From: Bradyrhizobium sp. RD5-C2
Lineage (GTDB): Bacteria; Pseudomonadota; Alphaproteobacteria; Rhizobiales; Xanthobacteraceae
Reading direction: 5' to 3'
Length of the DNA stretch: 64,000 nt
Assembly: GCF_019972155.1 (NCBI RefSeq)
Contig: NZ_BOVL01000011.1
Location: 131,407 to 195,406, forward strand
Part shown: positions 16,613-24,550 of the stretch, piece after piece
Position numbering within the stretch: the first letter of the stretch is position 1
How the letters are laid out: each line of letters starts with the position of its first letter
The notes under the pieces: model-generated
What the model saw: the letters and a program-made list of their open reading frames with translations, nothing else
Databases searched by the model: none
Told to the model about the DNA's origin: nothing
Program-made: the position numbers and the translations under genes

Positions 16613-17908
16613 CTAACGAGCTATCAACTTGCTTCTCATCAATAGCGGCCCGGCTACACCCGGCAGCGACATGAGAAGCAGAATGACGATCAAGGCGCTG
16701 TAGCCGCCGTCACCGATCGCGGCCGCGTTGTGCACGGCATCGGTTCCGGAGGCGCTGCTGGCGGCAAGCATCGCAAAGCCGATGATCGGCTGCGCGACGC
16801 CGGCGAAGATTCCGGCAGCAGTGGTATTCACGGAAGCGCCGACACCGATCAGGTCGGAGGTGTAGAGCTTCTTCACGCATTTCAGCACCAGCGGAACGGT
16901 GCCGCCGGCGACGAGCCCCAAGGCCGTGAACACGACAGTGACGTAGGCGAGACCAAATGTCCGGGCGACCGGCGGCAGCAGCATCGCGATCAGCAGCATG
17001 CGCAATACGCAAATGCCGATCAATGCGCGGTCGAGCGCCGCTGCGGCACGATCGGCGGCATGACCGAGGAAGATCGAGCCGAGCGCATTTCCGATCATGA
17101 AGGCGAGCAGCGGCGTGCCGGCAGCCGTCGGGGAGATATGGAAGAAGTGGGCGACCATCGGAATGCCCCAGACGCCCGACAGCGTCGTCACGACCGCGAA
17201 GTGCGACGCGAACGTCATTGCGCAACCCCAGTTCGCAATATGGGCCAGTGATTGGCGTGCAGCGATCGCGACGCCCTTCAACGTCTTGTTGCTGTGCGAC
17301 GCCGGATCGGGCTTGAGCGCGAGCTTGGCGAAGGCGAGGTTAGCAAGACCGATGCAGGCGATGAACAGGAAGCAGGCTCGCCAGCCAAACCCCGAGACGG
17401 CGGCCGCGAGCGGCGTGGTCGCAATCACGCCGCCGACATAGCCGGAGACCTGCGAGATGCCAGACATCATGCCGAACCGCTCGTCGGCAAAGCTTTGTGC
17501 CACGAGCTTCAGGAGTGCCGTGAAGACCAGCGCATCGCCGCAGGCGACAATCAGGCGCGCAGCAAAAACGTCGAGCAGGTTCGGTGCCAGCGCGAACGCT
17601 GCGCTGCCGAGCGACGAGGCGATCATGCTGACGAGTACGACACGCTTGACGCCGTAACGATCGACCAGCAGGCCGGCCGGAATCTGCATCAAGGTGTAGC
17701 CCCAGAAATAGCTCGAGGCGAGCATCGCAACACCGGCCGCATCGGTGTTGAAATCGTGCATGAAACTGAGGCTGACCGATTGCGGTGACACGCGCTGCAG
17801 GAAGGCAATGGCGTAGGCGATGGCCACTGCCGTCCAAGCGAGATAGGCGCGGTCGGTGACGCGCGACGTCGGGGCGTAAACGGCTTGTTGTCCGAGCATC
17901 GACATCAC
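16613..17908 (-). CDS. MFS transporter
   Basis: A 431-residue protein with 12 predicted membrane helices and the MFS signature between helices 2 and 3 (GLLVDRYGVKRVV). The closest overall feel is to the nitrate/sialic-acid/aromatic-acid branches of MFS, but the substrate is unknown. The ATG overlaps the stop of the GNAT gene by 4 bp. Placed between an acyltransferase and an oxygenase-like gene, it may export their product or import a precursor. Confidence 0.9.
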   Translation of the reverse strand: MMSMLGQQAVYAPTSRVTDRAYLAWTAVAIAYAIAFLQRVSPQSVSLSFMHDFNTDAAGVAMLASSYFWGYTLMQIPAGLLVDRYGVKRVVLVSMIASSLGSAAFALAPNLLDVFAARLIVACGDALVFTALLKLVAQSFADERFGMMSGISQVSGYVGGVIATTPLAAAVSGFGWRACFLFIACIGLANLAFAKLALKPDPASHSNKTLKGVAIAARQSLAHIANWGCAMTFASHFAVVTTLSGVWGIPMVAHFFHISPTAAGTPLLAFMIGNALGSIFLGHAADRAAAALDRALIGICVLRMLLIAMLLPPVARTFGLAYVTVVFTALGLVAGGTVPLVLKCVKKLYTSDLIGVGASVNTTAAGIFAGVAQPIIGFAMLAASSASGTDAVHNAAAIGDGGYSALIVILLLMSLPGVAGPLLMRSKLIAR

Positions 17909-18618
17909 ACCCTCGCGTAACCTACCGAGAACAGGGCATCAGCTGAATTCGGAATCTTCCGCGACATTGCGGCATCGACCAGTGATGCGGTGCCACGATA
18001 GGCCTGCCGATGGTGCTTAATATGGCCGTAGGCGCCCCGCATGATCATGTCGGGCAGTTCGAGCGGCTTGCCCGGATAGAGCGAGGTGCACATCTCGACA
18101 CAGGCTGCCTGCAACGCCGGGTCCTGCGCATCATCGAGCAATGACGGAGAAACTTTCTCGCAAATTTTAGCGTTCGCCGCCCAGACGATCGGATTGCGGG
18201 TCCGCCAGCCGTAGAGCACGTTGCCGTCGGCTCTCTCGGCGGCGCCCGAGCACTTCAGAACTTCCGCAGTAAAGAAGCCGTAGAGGCCGCGGCCTTGATG
18301 CGCGGGAAGCACTTCTGTGCCGCTTCGATAGATTCCAAGTCCGGCGGACATCTGCAGGATGCGATAGACCGAGAAGGCCACGAGGCCGGAGCCGTCATAG
18401 ACAAGGATCAGGCTGTACTTCTGGTCGAAGGGCGAGGAGGTTGCCGTCCAGTGCGGCTCGGCGGCCTGCCAGTTGACGGCAATGATGCCGTTCATGGCGT
18501 CCATCAGCGGCTGACGGTCGCAGGCTTCGATCCGGGAGGCATCGGGTAGACTGTAGATCGCGTAATCCGCCCAAGGCGATTTGATCGCCTCGTATCCGCT
18601 GCCCAGATTTCGCGACAT
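17905..18618 (-). CDS. GNAT-type N-acyltransferase
   Basis: 237 residues. The acetyl-CoA-binding motif A of GNAT proteins is visible as EVLPAHQGRGLYGFFTAEVL (about residues 105-124), preceded by the beta-4 strand GIYRSGT. Length is greater than simple GNATs, leaving a C-terminal region of unknown role. The start at 18618 (GGAG 7 bp upstream) is preferred to the ATG at 18639. First gene of the operon with MFS, YqcI/YcgG and cupin, and divergent by 63 bp from a GlxA-type activator gene. Confidence 0.78.
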   Translation of the reverse strand: MSRNLGSGYEAIKSPWADYAIYSLPDASRIEACDRQPLMDAMNGIIAVNWQAAEPHWTATSSPFDQKYSLILVYDGSGLVAFSVYRILQMSAGLGIYRSGTEVLPAHQGRGLYGFFTAEVLKCSGAAERADGNVLYGWRTRNPIVWAANAKICEKVSPSLLDDAQDPALQAACVEMCTSLYPGKPLELPDMIMRGAYGHIKHHRQAYRGTASLVDAAMSRKIPNSADALFSVGYARV

Positions 18619-18681
18619 GGCAGAACTCCAGAATTCCATTGCAAGCTATACAGGGCAGCCTCGAATGGCTTAAAGGACAAT

Positions 18682-19701
18682 ATGCCCTCGAAAACTGCCA
18701 AGCCGCCCCGGCCCGAGCCGCGCGACAAGAAAGCGATGCGGCGGATCGCGATCGTTGCCTTTCCGGGCGTGACCTTGCTCGACATCTCGGGGCCGGCTCA
18801 GGTATTCGCGGAGCTGGAGGCAATCGAACTGCCCGGGCCGGACTATTCGCTATCCTACCTGTCGACTTCAGGTGGCCTGGTGCCGACCGATGTCGGTATG
18901 ATGATCGACACGGCGCCGATCGCCAGTGTTGCGCCCACAGAGGTCGATACGCTGGTGATCCCCGGCGGGCCCGGCATCTGGAAGATCCGCAACGACGCCG
19001 AGTTGATGAACTGGATCGCGGAGGCGCTGCCGAAGGCGCGGCGTATCGCATCAGTCTGCCTCGGCGCATTTGCGTTGGCGTGGACCGGCATTCTGGACGG
19101 CAAGCGTGCTGCAACGCACTGGCGCTATTGTCCGCGTTTGCAGGACGGCTTTCCCAACATACGCGTCGAGCCCAACGCGATTTTCGTCAAGGACGGACAT
19201 GTCTGGTCGTCGGCGGGTGTCAGCGCCGGCATCGATCTGGCGCTCGCAATGATCGAGGAGGATTTCGGCCACACCATCGCGCTCGATGTTGCGCGCAGAC
19301 TTGTGGTGTTTCTGAAGCGGCCGGGCGGTCAGAGCCAGTTCTCGACCGTCCTTGCGGCCCAGGCCTCGGACGTCGAGGGACGTTTCAGCGCGCTGCACGC
19401 CTGGATCATCGAGAACATCACGAGCGACCTCAAGGTCGAGACCCTCGCGGAAAAGGCCGGGATGACGCCGCGCACCTTTGCCCGGACCTATGTCAGCCGC
19501 ACCGGCATGACACCCGCTAGCGGTGTCGAGGCACTGCGCGTTGAGACTGCGCGCTTGCTGCTCGAAAGCCGCCAGGTCGGCGGCGTGGTCGAGGTCGCCA
19601 AGCGCGCGGGATTTGGCGACGACGAACGAATGCGGCGGGCCTTCCTCCGCCACCTCGGCGTGTCGCCGACCGAGTACCGAAACCGGTTTTCGGGCAGTTA
19701 G
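18682..19701 (+). CDS. GlxA-family transcriptional regulator (DJ-1/PfpI plus AraC-type HTH)
   Basis: 339 residues. An amidase-like DJ-1/PfpI domain (about 20-190) has the nucleophile-elbow cysteine Cys126 (SVCLGAFALA). Two AraC-type helix-turn-helix units follow (about 232-335; TLAEKAGMTPRTFARTYVSRTGMTP and EVAKRAGFGDDERMRRAF). Such proteins usually activate adjacent genes in response to a nitrogen-containing small molecule (for example carnitine or glycine betaine derivatives). Divergent from the GNAT-MFS-YqcI/YcgG-cupin operon, the most likely target. Confidence 0.9.
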   Translation: MPSKTAKPPRPEPRDKKAMRRIAIVAFPGVTLLDISGPAQVFAELEAIELPGPDYSLSYLSTSGGLVPTDVGMMIDTAPIASVAPTEVDTLVIPGGPGIWKIRNDAELMNWIAEALPKARRIASVCLGAFALAWTGILDGKRAATHWRYCPRLQDGFPNIRVEPNAIFVKDGHVWSSAGVSAGIDLALAMIEEDFGHTIALDVARRLVVFLKRPGGQSQFSTVLAAQASDVEGRFSALHAWIIENITSDLKVETLAEKAGMTPRTFARTYVSRTGMTPASGVEALRVETARLLLESRQVGGVVEVAKRAGFGDDERMRRAFLRHLGVSPTEYRNRFSGS

Positions 19702-19855
19702 CGCGTGTCGGACAGCTCAGTTCGGCGGGGTCGAAACCCGATCTACCTCACAAGCGAATAGCTGGCCTTCGCTCGCTGGTTTCGTAGGTCAAGGTAGTAG
19801 CTTTTCCGGTTTGTCTGCGGCTAATGTGCCGGCCAAATCGGGAGAAGAAACGACC

Positions 19856-20989
19856 ATGAATGACGGGACCCCCATTCAGCAGGCGCGCAATGTCGAACTC
19901 GGTGCCAGCGGCGAGGAATTCCAGAACCTGCACGAATTCGCGCAAAAGGCCCGCGCCAGGCTGAACCAGAACGCCTGGGACTACATCGTCGGAGCCTCGG
20001 AAACCGAGACCACGATGCGCCGCAACAGAATGGCGCTCGACGAGATCGCGTTCCGGCCCCGCGTGCTGCGCAACGTCATCAATGTGGATCCATCCACCGA
20101 GGTCTTCGGCCTCAAGCTCCGGCTTCCGGTGATGATCGCCCCGGTCGGCGCGCTCGAGATCTTCGATCCGGATGCAGGCGCAGCCGTCGCGCGCGGAGCG
20201 GGGACGTTCGGCGCGGCGCATATGCTGAGCTCGGTGTCGGAGCCAGGGCTGGAGAATACCGCCAAGGCGGCGCCTGACGCCTTGCGCATCTTCCAGCTCT
20301 ATGTGCGCGGCGACGATGCGTTCGTCGAGGATACGGTCAGCCGCAGCATCGACAACGGTTACGCCGCGTTCTGCCTCACCGTGGACACCGCCCATTACAG
20401 CCGGCGTGAGCGCGACATCGCCAAGCGCTACGTCCGTGAAAGCCGCATCCGCGCCACTGGCGGCGATTTCCAGAAGGGGCTGGAATGGCGGACGGTGAAG
20501 TTGATCAAGGACAAGTTCAAGATCCCGCTCATCCTGAAGGGGATCGCCACCGCCGAAGACGCCAGGATCGCCCTCGATCACGGCGTCGACTGGATCTACG
20601 TCTCAAATCACGGCGGACGGCAGCTCGACCACGGCCGCGGGTCCATGCATGTTCTTCCCGAGATCGTTCAGGCCGTCGCCGGCCGCGCCAAGATCATGGT
20701 CGATGGCTCGATCTGCCGTGGCACCGATATCGTGAAGGCCATCGTCTCGGGGGCCGATCTCGTCGGAATCGGCCGTCTGCAATGCTGGGCACTCGCCGCG
20801 GCCGGCGAGGCAGGCATCGTCCGGATGCTTGAATTGCTGGAGGACGAGGTGATCCGCTGCCTCGGTCTGCTCGGCGTCACGAGCTTTGCCGAACTGGACA
20901 AGTCCTATCTGCATCCGGCGACGCCGACCAATCCGCCGAGCGCGTTCAGCGCATTCCCGCTGCTCGATATCGACCCGTACCGCTACTGA
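19856..20989 (+). CDS. FMN-dependent alpha-hydroxy acid oxidase/dehydrogenase
   Basis: 377 residues. The family active-site signature SNHGGRQLDHGR holds the catalytic base His252 and Arg255, with Lys228 (LILKG) near the flavin and Tyr149 in FQLYV. Members oxidise lactate, glycolate or mandelate. Start at 19856 has GGGAGAAG upstream; the longer open frame reads through the GlxA gene and is not real. It lies 154 bp after the GlxA gene on the same strand, so it may be part of the same regulon. Confidence 0.92.
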   Translation: MNDGTPIQQARNVELGASGEEFQNLHEFAQKARARLNQNAWDYIVGASETETTMRRNRMALDEIAFRPRVLRNVINVDPSTEVFGLKLRLPVMIAPVGALEIFDPDAGAAVARGAGTFGAAHMLSSVSEPGLENTAKAAPDALRIFQLYVRGDDAFVEDTVSRSIDNGYAAFCLTVDTAHYSRRERDIAKRYVRESRIRATGGDFQKGLEWRTVKLIKDKFKIPLILKGIATAEDARIALDHGVDWIYVSNHGGRQLDHGRGSMHVLPEIVQAVAGRAKIMVDGSICRGTDIVKAIVSGADLVGIGRLQCWALAAAGEAGIVRMLELLEDEVIRCLGLLGVTSFAELDKSYLHPATPTNPPSAFSAFPLLDIDPYRY

Positions 20990-21131
20990 GCCGCGCCGCC
21001 GCGAGAGACTAGGGAGCGATCACGCGATCAGGGATACCTCGATCGCGCCGGCTCGCCGTCAATCTGTGGTGTTCATGAAGCCGCCGCGGCAAAGACAAAG
21101 TCTGATCCAAATGCCGCACTAGTCGAGGCGA

Positions 21132-21335
21132 ATGGCAAACAATCCATTCGCTGAATTTTCACTTGAGCGCGCGATCGCCCTGCGCTGGACCCTCCGCGAT
21201 ATCCAGGCGGGCAGGCTCAAACTGTCACCGGTCAGTGACGAGGATCTGCGCGTGCTCACGGAGCTCGGTCTGGTCGAACTGTATGACGGCGCGCCCGAGC
21301 TGACGGAGGCGGGCGCCGCGGTGCTGAACGACTGA
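21132..21335 (+). CDS. Conserved small hypothetical protein, 67 aa
   Basis: The product looks like a compact winged-helix-like fragment (RAIALRWTLRDIQAGRLKLSPVSDEDLRVLTELGLVELYDGAPELTEAG), with the TELGLVE...PELTEAG pattern common in small DNA-binding proteins. No SD is strong, but GAGGCGA lies upstream. It ends 13 bp from the convergent zinc-ribbon gene. No function known. Confidence 0.65.
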   Translation: MANNPFAEFSLERAIALRWTLRDIQAGRLKLSPVSDEDLRVLTELGLVELYDGAPELTEAGAAVLND

Positions 21336-21348
21336 ACGGGCCGGTAGC

Positions 21349-21534
21349 CTAGCGCGCGTTCAGGAAGCTTTCGCCGGAATTGCAGGGCGCACACTGATAG
21401 GTCAGCACGTCGTAGACTTGGTCGCGTGGCTCGATCAAGGCAAGCCGCATCTGCGTGCCGCACTTCATGCACGGCATCTCTATGCTGGTCTTGAAGCGGG
21501 TGCAGGTCGGCGTTGGACGAATGGCGCGCAGCAT
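21349..21534 (-). CDS. Small zinc-ribbon-like protein, 61 aa
   Basis: Two CxxC pairs (CMKC at 22-25 and CAPC at 48-51) separated by a strand-rich stretch form a probable zinc ribbon. GGGG lies 6 bp before the ATG. Such tiny ribbons are usually conserved but uncharacterised in Rhizobiales. It converges on the 67-aa gene and diverges from the phasin gene. Confidence 0.65.
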   Translation of the reverse strand: MLRAIRPTPTCTRFKTSIEMPCMKCGTQMRLALIEPRDQVYDVLTYQCAPCNSGESFLNAR

Positions 21535-21764
21535 CGGATCCCCTTATTCCCCACAAGAGACGCGAACGCGACCAACGACGAGGCCGAATCACTATGCCAC
21601 AGTGCTGACATGATTGGAATCGGCCTGCGTGCAGTCCGGTCGCTGCTAGGTAAATTTTCCTTGGGCGCAGGAGCGAGTGGGCCTCATGGTTTTGGCGATA
21701 CGGCGCTGACGCCGTCACAATCTATGCTAACCTCGGCAGACGCTTTTTTTCAGGGGGCGCGATC

Positions 21765-22118
21765 ATGATTGAGCCGAAGCTTGAAGTTCCCGCCGAGTTG
21801 CGCGATCTGGCGGAAAAGACCATCGACCAGGCCGAGCAGGCGTTCAGCCTGTTCTTTGATGCCGCGAGCAAGTCGATGACGGCGATGCCGGGCACCGGGA
21901 CCGAGATTTCCAAACAGGCGCTGTCGTTCACCGAGCAGAACATGAAGGCGGCGTTCGAGCACGCGCGCAAGCTCGTGCACGCGACCGATCTGCAGGAGGC
22001 GATGCGGATCCAGTCGGAATTTCTGCGCAGCCAGTTCACCAATGCCGGCGAACATATGCGGCAGATCAGCGGAAGCGTGATGTCCGCCACCAAGGACGCC
22101 GCGAAGGGCAAGTTCTAG
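21765..22118 (+). CDS. Phasin-family protein
   Basis: 117 residues, nearly all amphipathic helix. The sequence (DLAEKTIDQAEQAFSLFFDAA then TEISKQALSFTEQNMKAAFEHARKLV, ending FLRSQFTNAGEHMRQI) is a typical phasin 2 domain. Phasins coat polyhydroxybutyrate granules. AGGGGG sits 9 bp before the ATG. Monocistronic; no granule-synthesis genes are near. Confidence 0.9.
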   Translation: MIEPKLEVPAELRDLAEKTIDQAEQAFSLFFDAASKSMTAMPGTGTEISKQALSFTEQNMKAAFEHARKLVHATDLQEAMRIQSEFLRSQFTNAGEHMRQISGSVMSATKDAAKGKF

Positions 22119-22147
22119 GGCAGGCAGCCTTCACGGCGCGTCGGCGT

Positions 22148-22408
22148 CTAGCGCCGGCGCGCTGCAGCAACGCCGAGCAGAAACGCGACGAACAGGCTTG
22201 CCAGTGGCGCTTCGCGTGTGACCGCGCTTACGGTGGCGAGGACGCCGCCCGGCCGGCGTGAGGTTGCGATCGCGTCGCTGAGGCGATCGGCCGCCGCTCG
22301 AAGTCCGTCCGACACCTCTGTGATGGTCCGCGACACGTCCGTCGCGGTATCGATCGCCCGCTCACCGAGTGTGGGCTGAAGCGGAGACTCGGGTGTTTCG
22401 GAGCTCAT
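22148..22408 (-). CDS. Small membrane-anchored protein, 86 aa (DUF883/ElaB-like layout)
   Basis: Start at 22408 (GGGA upstream) rather than the long open frame to 22771, which overlaps another gene. The protein has an N-terminal Ser/Pro tail, a helix with RTITEVSDGLRAAADRLSDAIA and a C-terminal membrane anchor (PLASLFVAFLLGVAAARRR). This layout resembles ElaB/YqjD-type proteins. Function unknown. Confidence 0.6.
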   Translation of the reverse strand: MSSETPESPLQPTLGERAIDTATDVSRTITEVSDGLRAAADRLSDAIATSRRPGGVLATVSAVTREAPLASLFVAFLLGVAAARRR

Positions 22409-22595
22409 GCGTCGTCCCGCGAGATCACTGAAAGTGGGGTGGCCGTTATCCTGGCTATCTGCACGCGCGTGTCGACGGCCACATATCGGGAAATTCAGCA
22501 ACTGCGGATTGGTTCCAGCAACGTGCCTCGCTTTCACATGGCGGAACCGGAAACTTATGCGCCGGTCGCGGCTTGTTTCCCTGGAGGAGACGACG

Positions 22596-22904
22596 ATGAC
22601 AATGCAGGCGCATGGCATATCGGATGGCCGTTCGGTCAAGGATCGAACTCGGCACGGTGGCACGCCGCTGCTGGTGGCGGCGCTGGTTGCGATCATCGGC
22701 GTGCTGGGCATGCTGATGGTCGACCACGGTCCGTGGAGCAAGCCCAAGGTGCAGCCGGCCGCTTCCGCCAACTACTCAACGACGGGCGAGGCGGCACGCG
22801 CGGCCGGCGCAAAGGTGATGCAGACCGAGCCCAAGACACCGATTGAGCCAGCTCCGCCCGGTCCAAAGCCCGCTCAGCCGGCAAATCCGAGCACACCGCA
22901 ATAG
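22596..22904 (+). CDS. Small single-pass membrane protein with Pro-rich tail, 102 aa
   Basis: GGAGGAGA precedes the ATG at 22596. The product has a basic N-terminus, one membrane helix (about 25-42: LLVAALVAIIGVLGMLMV) and a proline/alanine-rich tail likely in the periplasm (PAPPGPKPAQPANP). No family recognised. Divergent from the DUF883-like gene at 22408. A promoter-like repeat lies 45 bp after its stop. Confidence 0.7.
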   Translation: MTMQAHGISDGRSVKDRTRHGGTPLLVAALVAIIGVLGMLMVDHGPWSKPKVQPAASANYSTTGEAARAAGAKVMQTEPKTPIEPAPPGPKPAQPANPSTPQ

Positions 22905-22948
22905 AAGCGGGGCGTTCTTGAGATTGCATCCGACGCAAAGTGCAGCAA

Positions 22949-22978
22949 TTGACTCGTCGGGCAAATCAGCGGCACAAA
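22949..22978 (+). repeat. 30-bp promoter-like repeat, copy 1
   Basis: Four plus-strand copies occur in the window (also 23285, 23459 and 62706). Each has TTGAC plus one base, CGTCGGGCAA, A/C, TCAG, C/G, GGCA and a weakly conserved end. Here the -35-like hexamer is TTGACT and the -10-like position CACAAA, 18 bp apart. See copies 3 and 4 for better -10 boxes. Confidence 0.7.
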
Positions 22979-23004
22979 GCTATAGTCGAAATACCGCGGG
23001 CCGA

Positions 23005-23190
23005 TCAGCGCACGCTGACGAGCATGCCCCACGCCGCGGCGAACCCGGCACCGACGAGAACCAGCACCGGACTGTCGCAGAAGATACCGCCATACTGGCA
23101 CATGGTGGCACCGATCGAGCCGATCTCATGATGGCCCGCTGCATAGAACAGGCCGGACAGGACCGCGAGCACGGCAGCAACGAAATACAT
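23005..23190 (-). CDS. Small hydrophobic membrane protein, 61 aa
   Basis: A strong SD (GGAGG 9 bp upstream) fixes the ATG at 23190. The product has two membrane helices (about 3-18 and 40-58) with a short loop containing two cysteines (CQYGGIFC). The AHHEIGSIGATMCQYGGIFCDSP loop is distinctive but I cannot name a family. Flanked by promoter-like repeats on both sides. Confidence 0.75.
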   Translation of the reverse strand: MYFVAAVLAVLSGLFYAAGHHEIGSIGATMCQYGGIFCDSPVLVLVGAGFAAAWGMLVSVR

Positions 23191-23284
23191 CGACGCTTCC
23201 TCCTTGCAATCAAACTGCGGCGCGGGTCGACCCGAGCCAAAACTGTCCTGATGTCGATCCAAATGTTGTGAGCCGCTTGTCCGC

Positions 23285-23314
23285 TTGACGCGTCGGGCAA
23301 CTCAGCGGCACACT
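23285..23314 (+). repeat. 30-bp promoter-like repeat, copy 2
   Basis: TTGACG, then CGTCGGGCAA, CTCAGCGG and CACACT. It lies upstream of, but opposite in strand to, the small membrane gene at 23005-23190, and no plus-strand gene follows within 500 bp. Confidence 0.7.
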
Positions 23315-23458
23315 GACATCATCGCAACCAGCATAAGGCGATCGGCGCCGGCTCGTGTTGCGATTCCGGATCATGCGCAGAGTTTCGGTTAAAGCGGTTT
23401 CCCGCCGTCGAAGCCGACGCTTCACATTTTACCGATCGCATTCAGTTCGCAAAAACGT

Positions 23459-23488
23459 TTGACACGTCGGGCAACTCAGGGGCATAAT
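23459..23488 (+). repeat. 30-bp promoter-like repeat, copy 3
   Basis: TTGACA (23459-23464) and CATAAT (23483-23488) are separated by 18 bp containing CGTCGGGCAA and TCAG. It is the copy closest to a sigma-70 consensus, with an intrinsic terminator beginning only 22 bp downstream. Confidence 0.72.
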
Positions 23489-23509
23489 CCGAAAATCAGA
23501 AATTGTTGA

Positions 23510-23541
23510 GCCCGCGCGGAGCAATCCGCGGCGGGCTTTTT
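23510..23541 (+). terminator. Intrinsic terminator with GNRA loop
   Basis: GCCCGC/GCGGGC and GCGGA/TCCGC pair around a GCAA tetraloop, with one bulged G, followed by TTTTT (23537-23541). A transcript starting after copy 3 would be only about 45-50 nt. It could instead end an upstream transcript. Confidence 0.75.
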
Positions 23542-23832
23542 GTTTGCCGTTTCACCAATCGGACGGCGGCCGCAACGTCACGACGCCACATCCTCCCAGC
23601 CCGTCGCCTGAGCGTCGCAAGCGAGCCGCCGTCCGAACCCATCGAAACGAGCACGAGATTGGCCGGTGCGCGCGAACGCGCCGGTCCTGCGGCGCGGCGC
23701 AAGCCGGCGCCGCCAGCGGCCCCACTCGTCAGGGATAAGGTTCGCGCCCCAAAGATCGCCGCCCGCTGCGCGATCTGCCGCACATTCATTCGATGGCCGC
23801 ATCACGCGCGGACGGCCGATCAACGAGGTTGC

Positions 23833-23901
23833 ATGACCGCCTATCTGATATTGCTCGCGCTCGCGGGCCTGATCGCCATTGCATTGTCGGAGTTCGCATG
23901 A
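23833..23901 (+). CDS. Hydrophobic microprotein, 22 aa
   Basis: An ATG with GAGG 5 bp upstream opens a 22-residue frame that is almost entirely one membrane helix (AYLILLALAGLIAIALSEFA). Its TGA overlaps the ATG of the next gene by 4 bp (ATGA). Good SD, coupling and composition support it, but it could be a leader peptide rather than a functional product. Confidence 0.55.
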   Translation: MTAYLILLALAGLIAIALSEFA

Positions 23902-24056
23902 GCGCAGAGATCATACAGTTCATCCCCCGTCCGCGTCACGAAGGCGAGCGAACGGATTTTCCCACGATCGCATTTCGCTCGGCGGTGCCTCCTGATACGC
24001 ATGATGTCGATACGGCTCCGAGCGAATATCTCCCGTCCGATTGGGAGGAGAAGTGA
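23898..24056 (+). CDS. Small soluble hypothetical protein, 52 aa
   Basis: Starts by 4-bp overlap with the 22-aa frame. Product begins SAEIIQFIPRP and ends SEYLPSDWEEK; similar short proteins beginning like this look common in Bradyrhizobium, often in prophage-like areas. The following gene begins at the very next base after the stop, so the three frames are tightly coupled. Confidence 0.65.
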   Translation: MSAEIIQFIPRPRHEGERTDFPTIAFRSAVPPDTHDVDTAPSEYLPSDWEEK

Positions 24057-24311
24057 GTGGCGAGGACGATTACGCAGATCCGCTCACTTGCGCGGAGCCA
24101 TACGAGAAGCGCTCTCAACGCGCTGGTCGGCGTGATGCGATCGACCAGCGCAACGCCGGCCGCCCGCGTCTCCGCAGCCAATGCCATCCTCGATCGCGGC
24201 TGGGGCAAAGCGCCGCAGGCGATCGAGAACGGCGACGGAGCGCTCGAACTTGTGCACCGCATCGAGCGGGTCATCGTCGAGCCCGAGGAGGTTGAGGGCG
24301 AAGATACCTGA
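24057..24311 (+). CDS. Phage-type small protein, 84 aa
   Basis: The GTG start directly follows the previous stop; GGAGGAGA is the ribosome site. The central helix pair (RSALNALVGVMRSTSATPAARVSAANAILDRGWGKAPQ) is a pattern I associate with short proteins encoded before phage terminase genes. That fits the terminase remnant at 25.5 kb. Function not proven. Confidence 0.65.
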   Translation: MARTITQIRSLARSHTRSALNALVGVMRSTSATPAARVSAANAILDRGWGKAPQAIENGDGALELVHRIERVIVEPEEVEGEDT

Positions 24312-24550
24312 GAGCAGCGGCCGCGGCCCGATAACCCGCGCCGCAAAGAGGCTTATGTTGATCGCATATAGAGAGAGTTTCTCGGTCTTCTCGACCACGT
24401 GCAAGCACAGGCCATACTGCACAAAAAATCCTGATCCATGCGCAACAAATGCTGAGCCGATGGCCCCGCTCGTTGCTCTTTGTCGATATGGTTCAACAAT
24501 GAGCAGTAAAGGGACTACGGCTTACATAGATCATTTCCGCAGAGCGTACC

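Larger units (their letters stand above)
23191..23832. other. Gene-poor interval carrying repeats and a terminator
   Basis: Holds repeat copies 2 and 3 and the hairpin at 23510-23541. The remaining open frames on either strand (for example 23503-23832 plus, 23496-23789 minus) are Arg/Ala-rich, lack SDs and are not called. Confidence 0.5.

Noticed and set aside
23503..23832. Plus-strand frame leading into the 22-aa microprotein
   Set aside because: Arg/Ala/Pro-rich, starts inside the terminator hairpin, and no homology-like features. Only the last 22 codons have a proper SD and composition.
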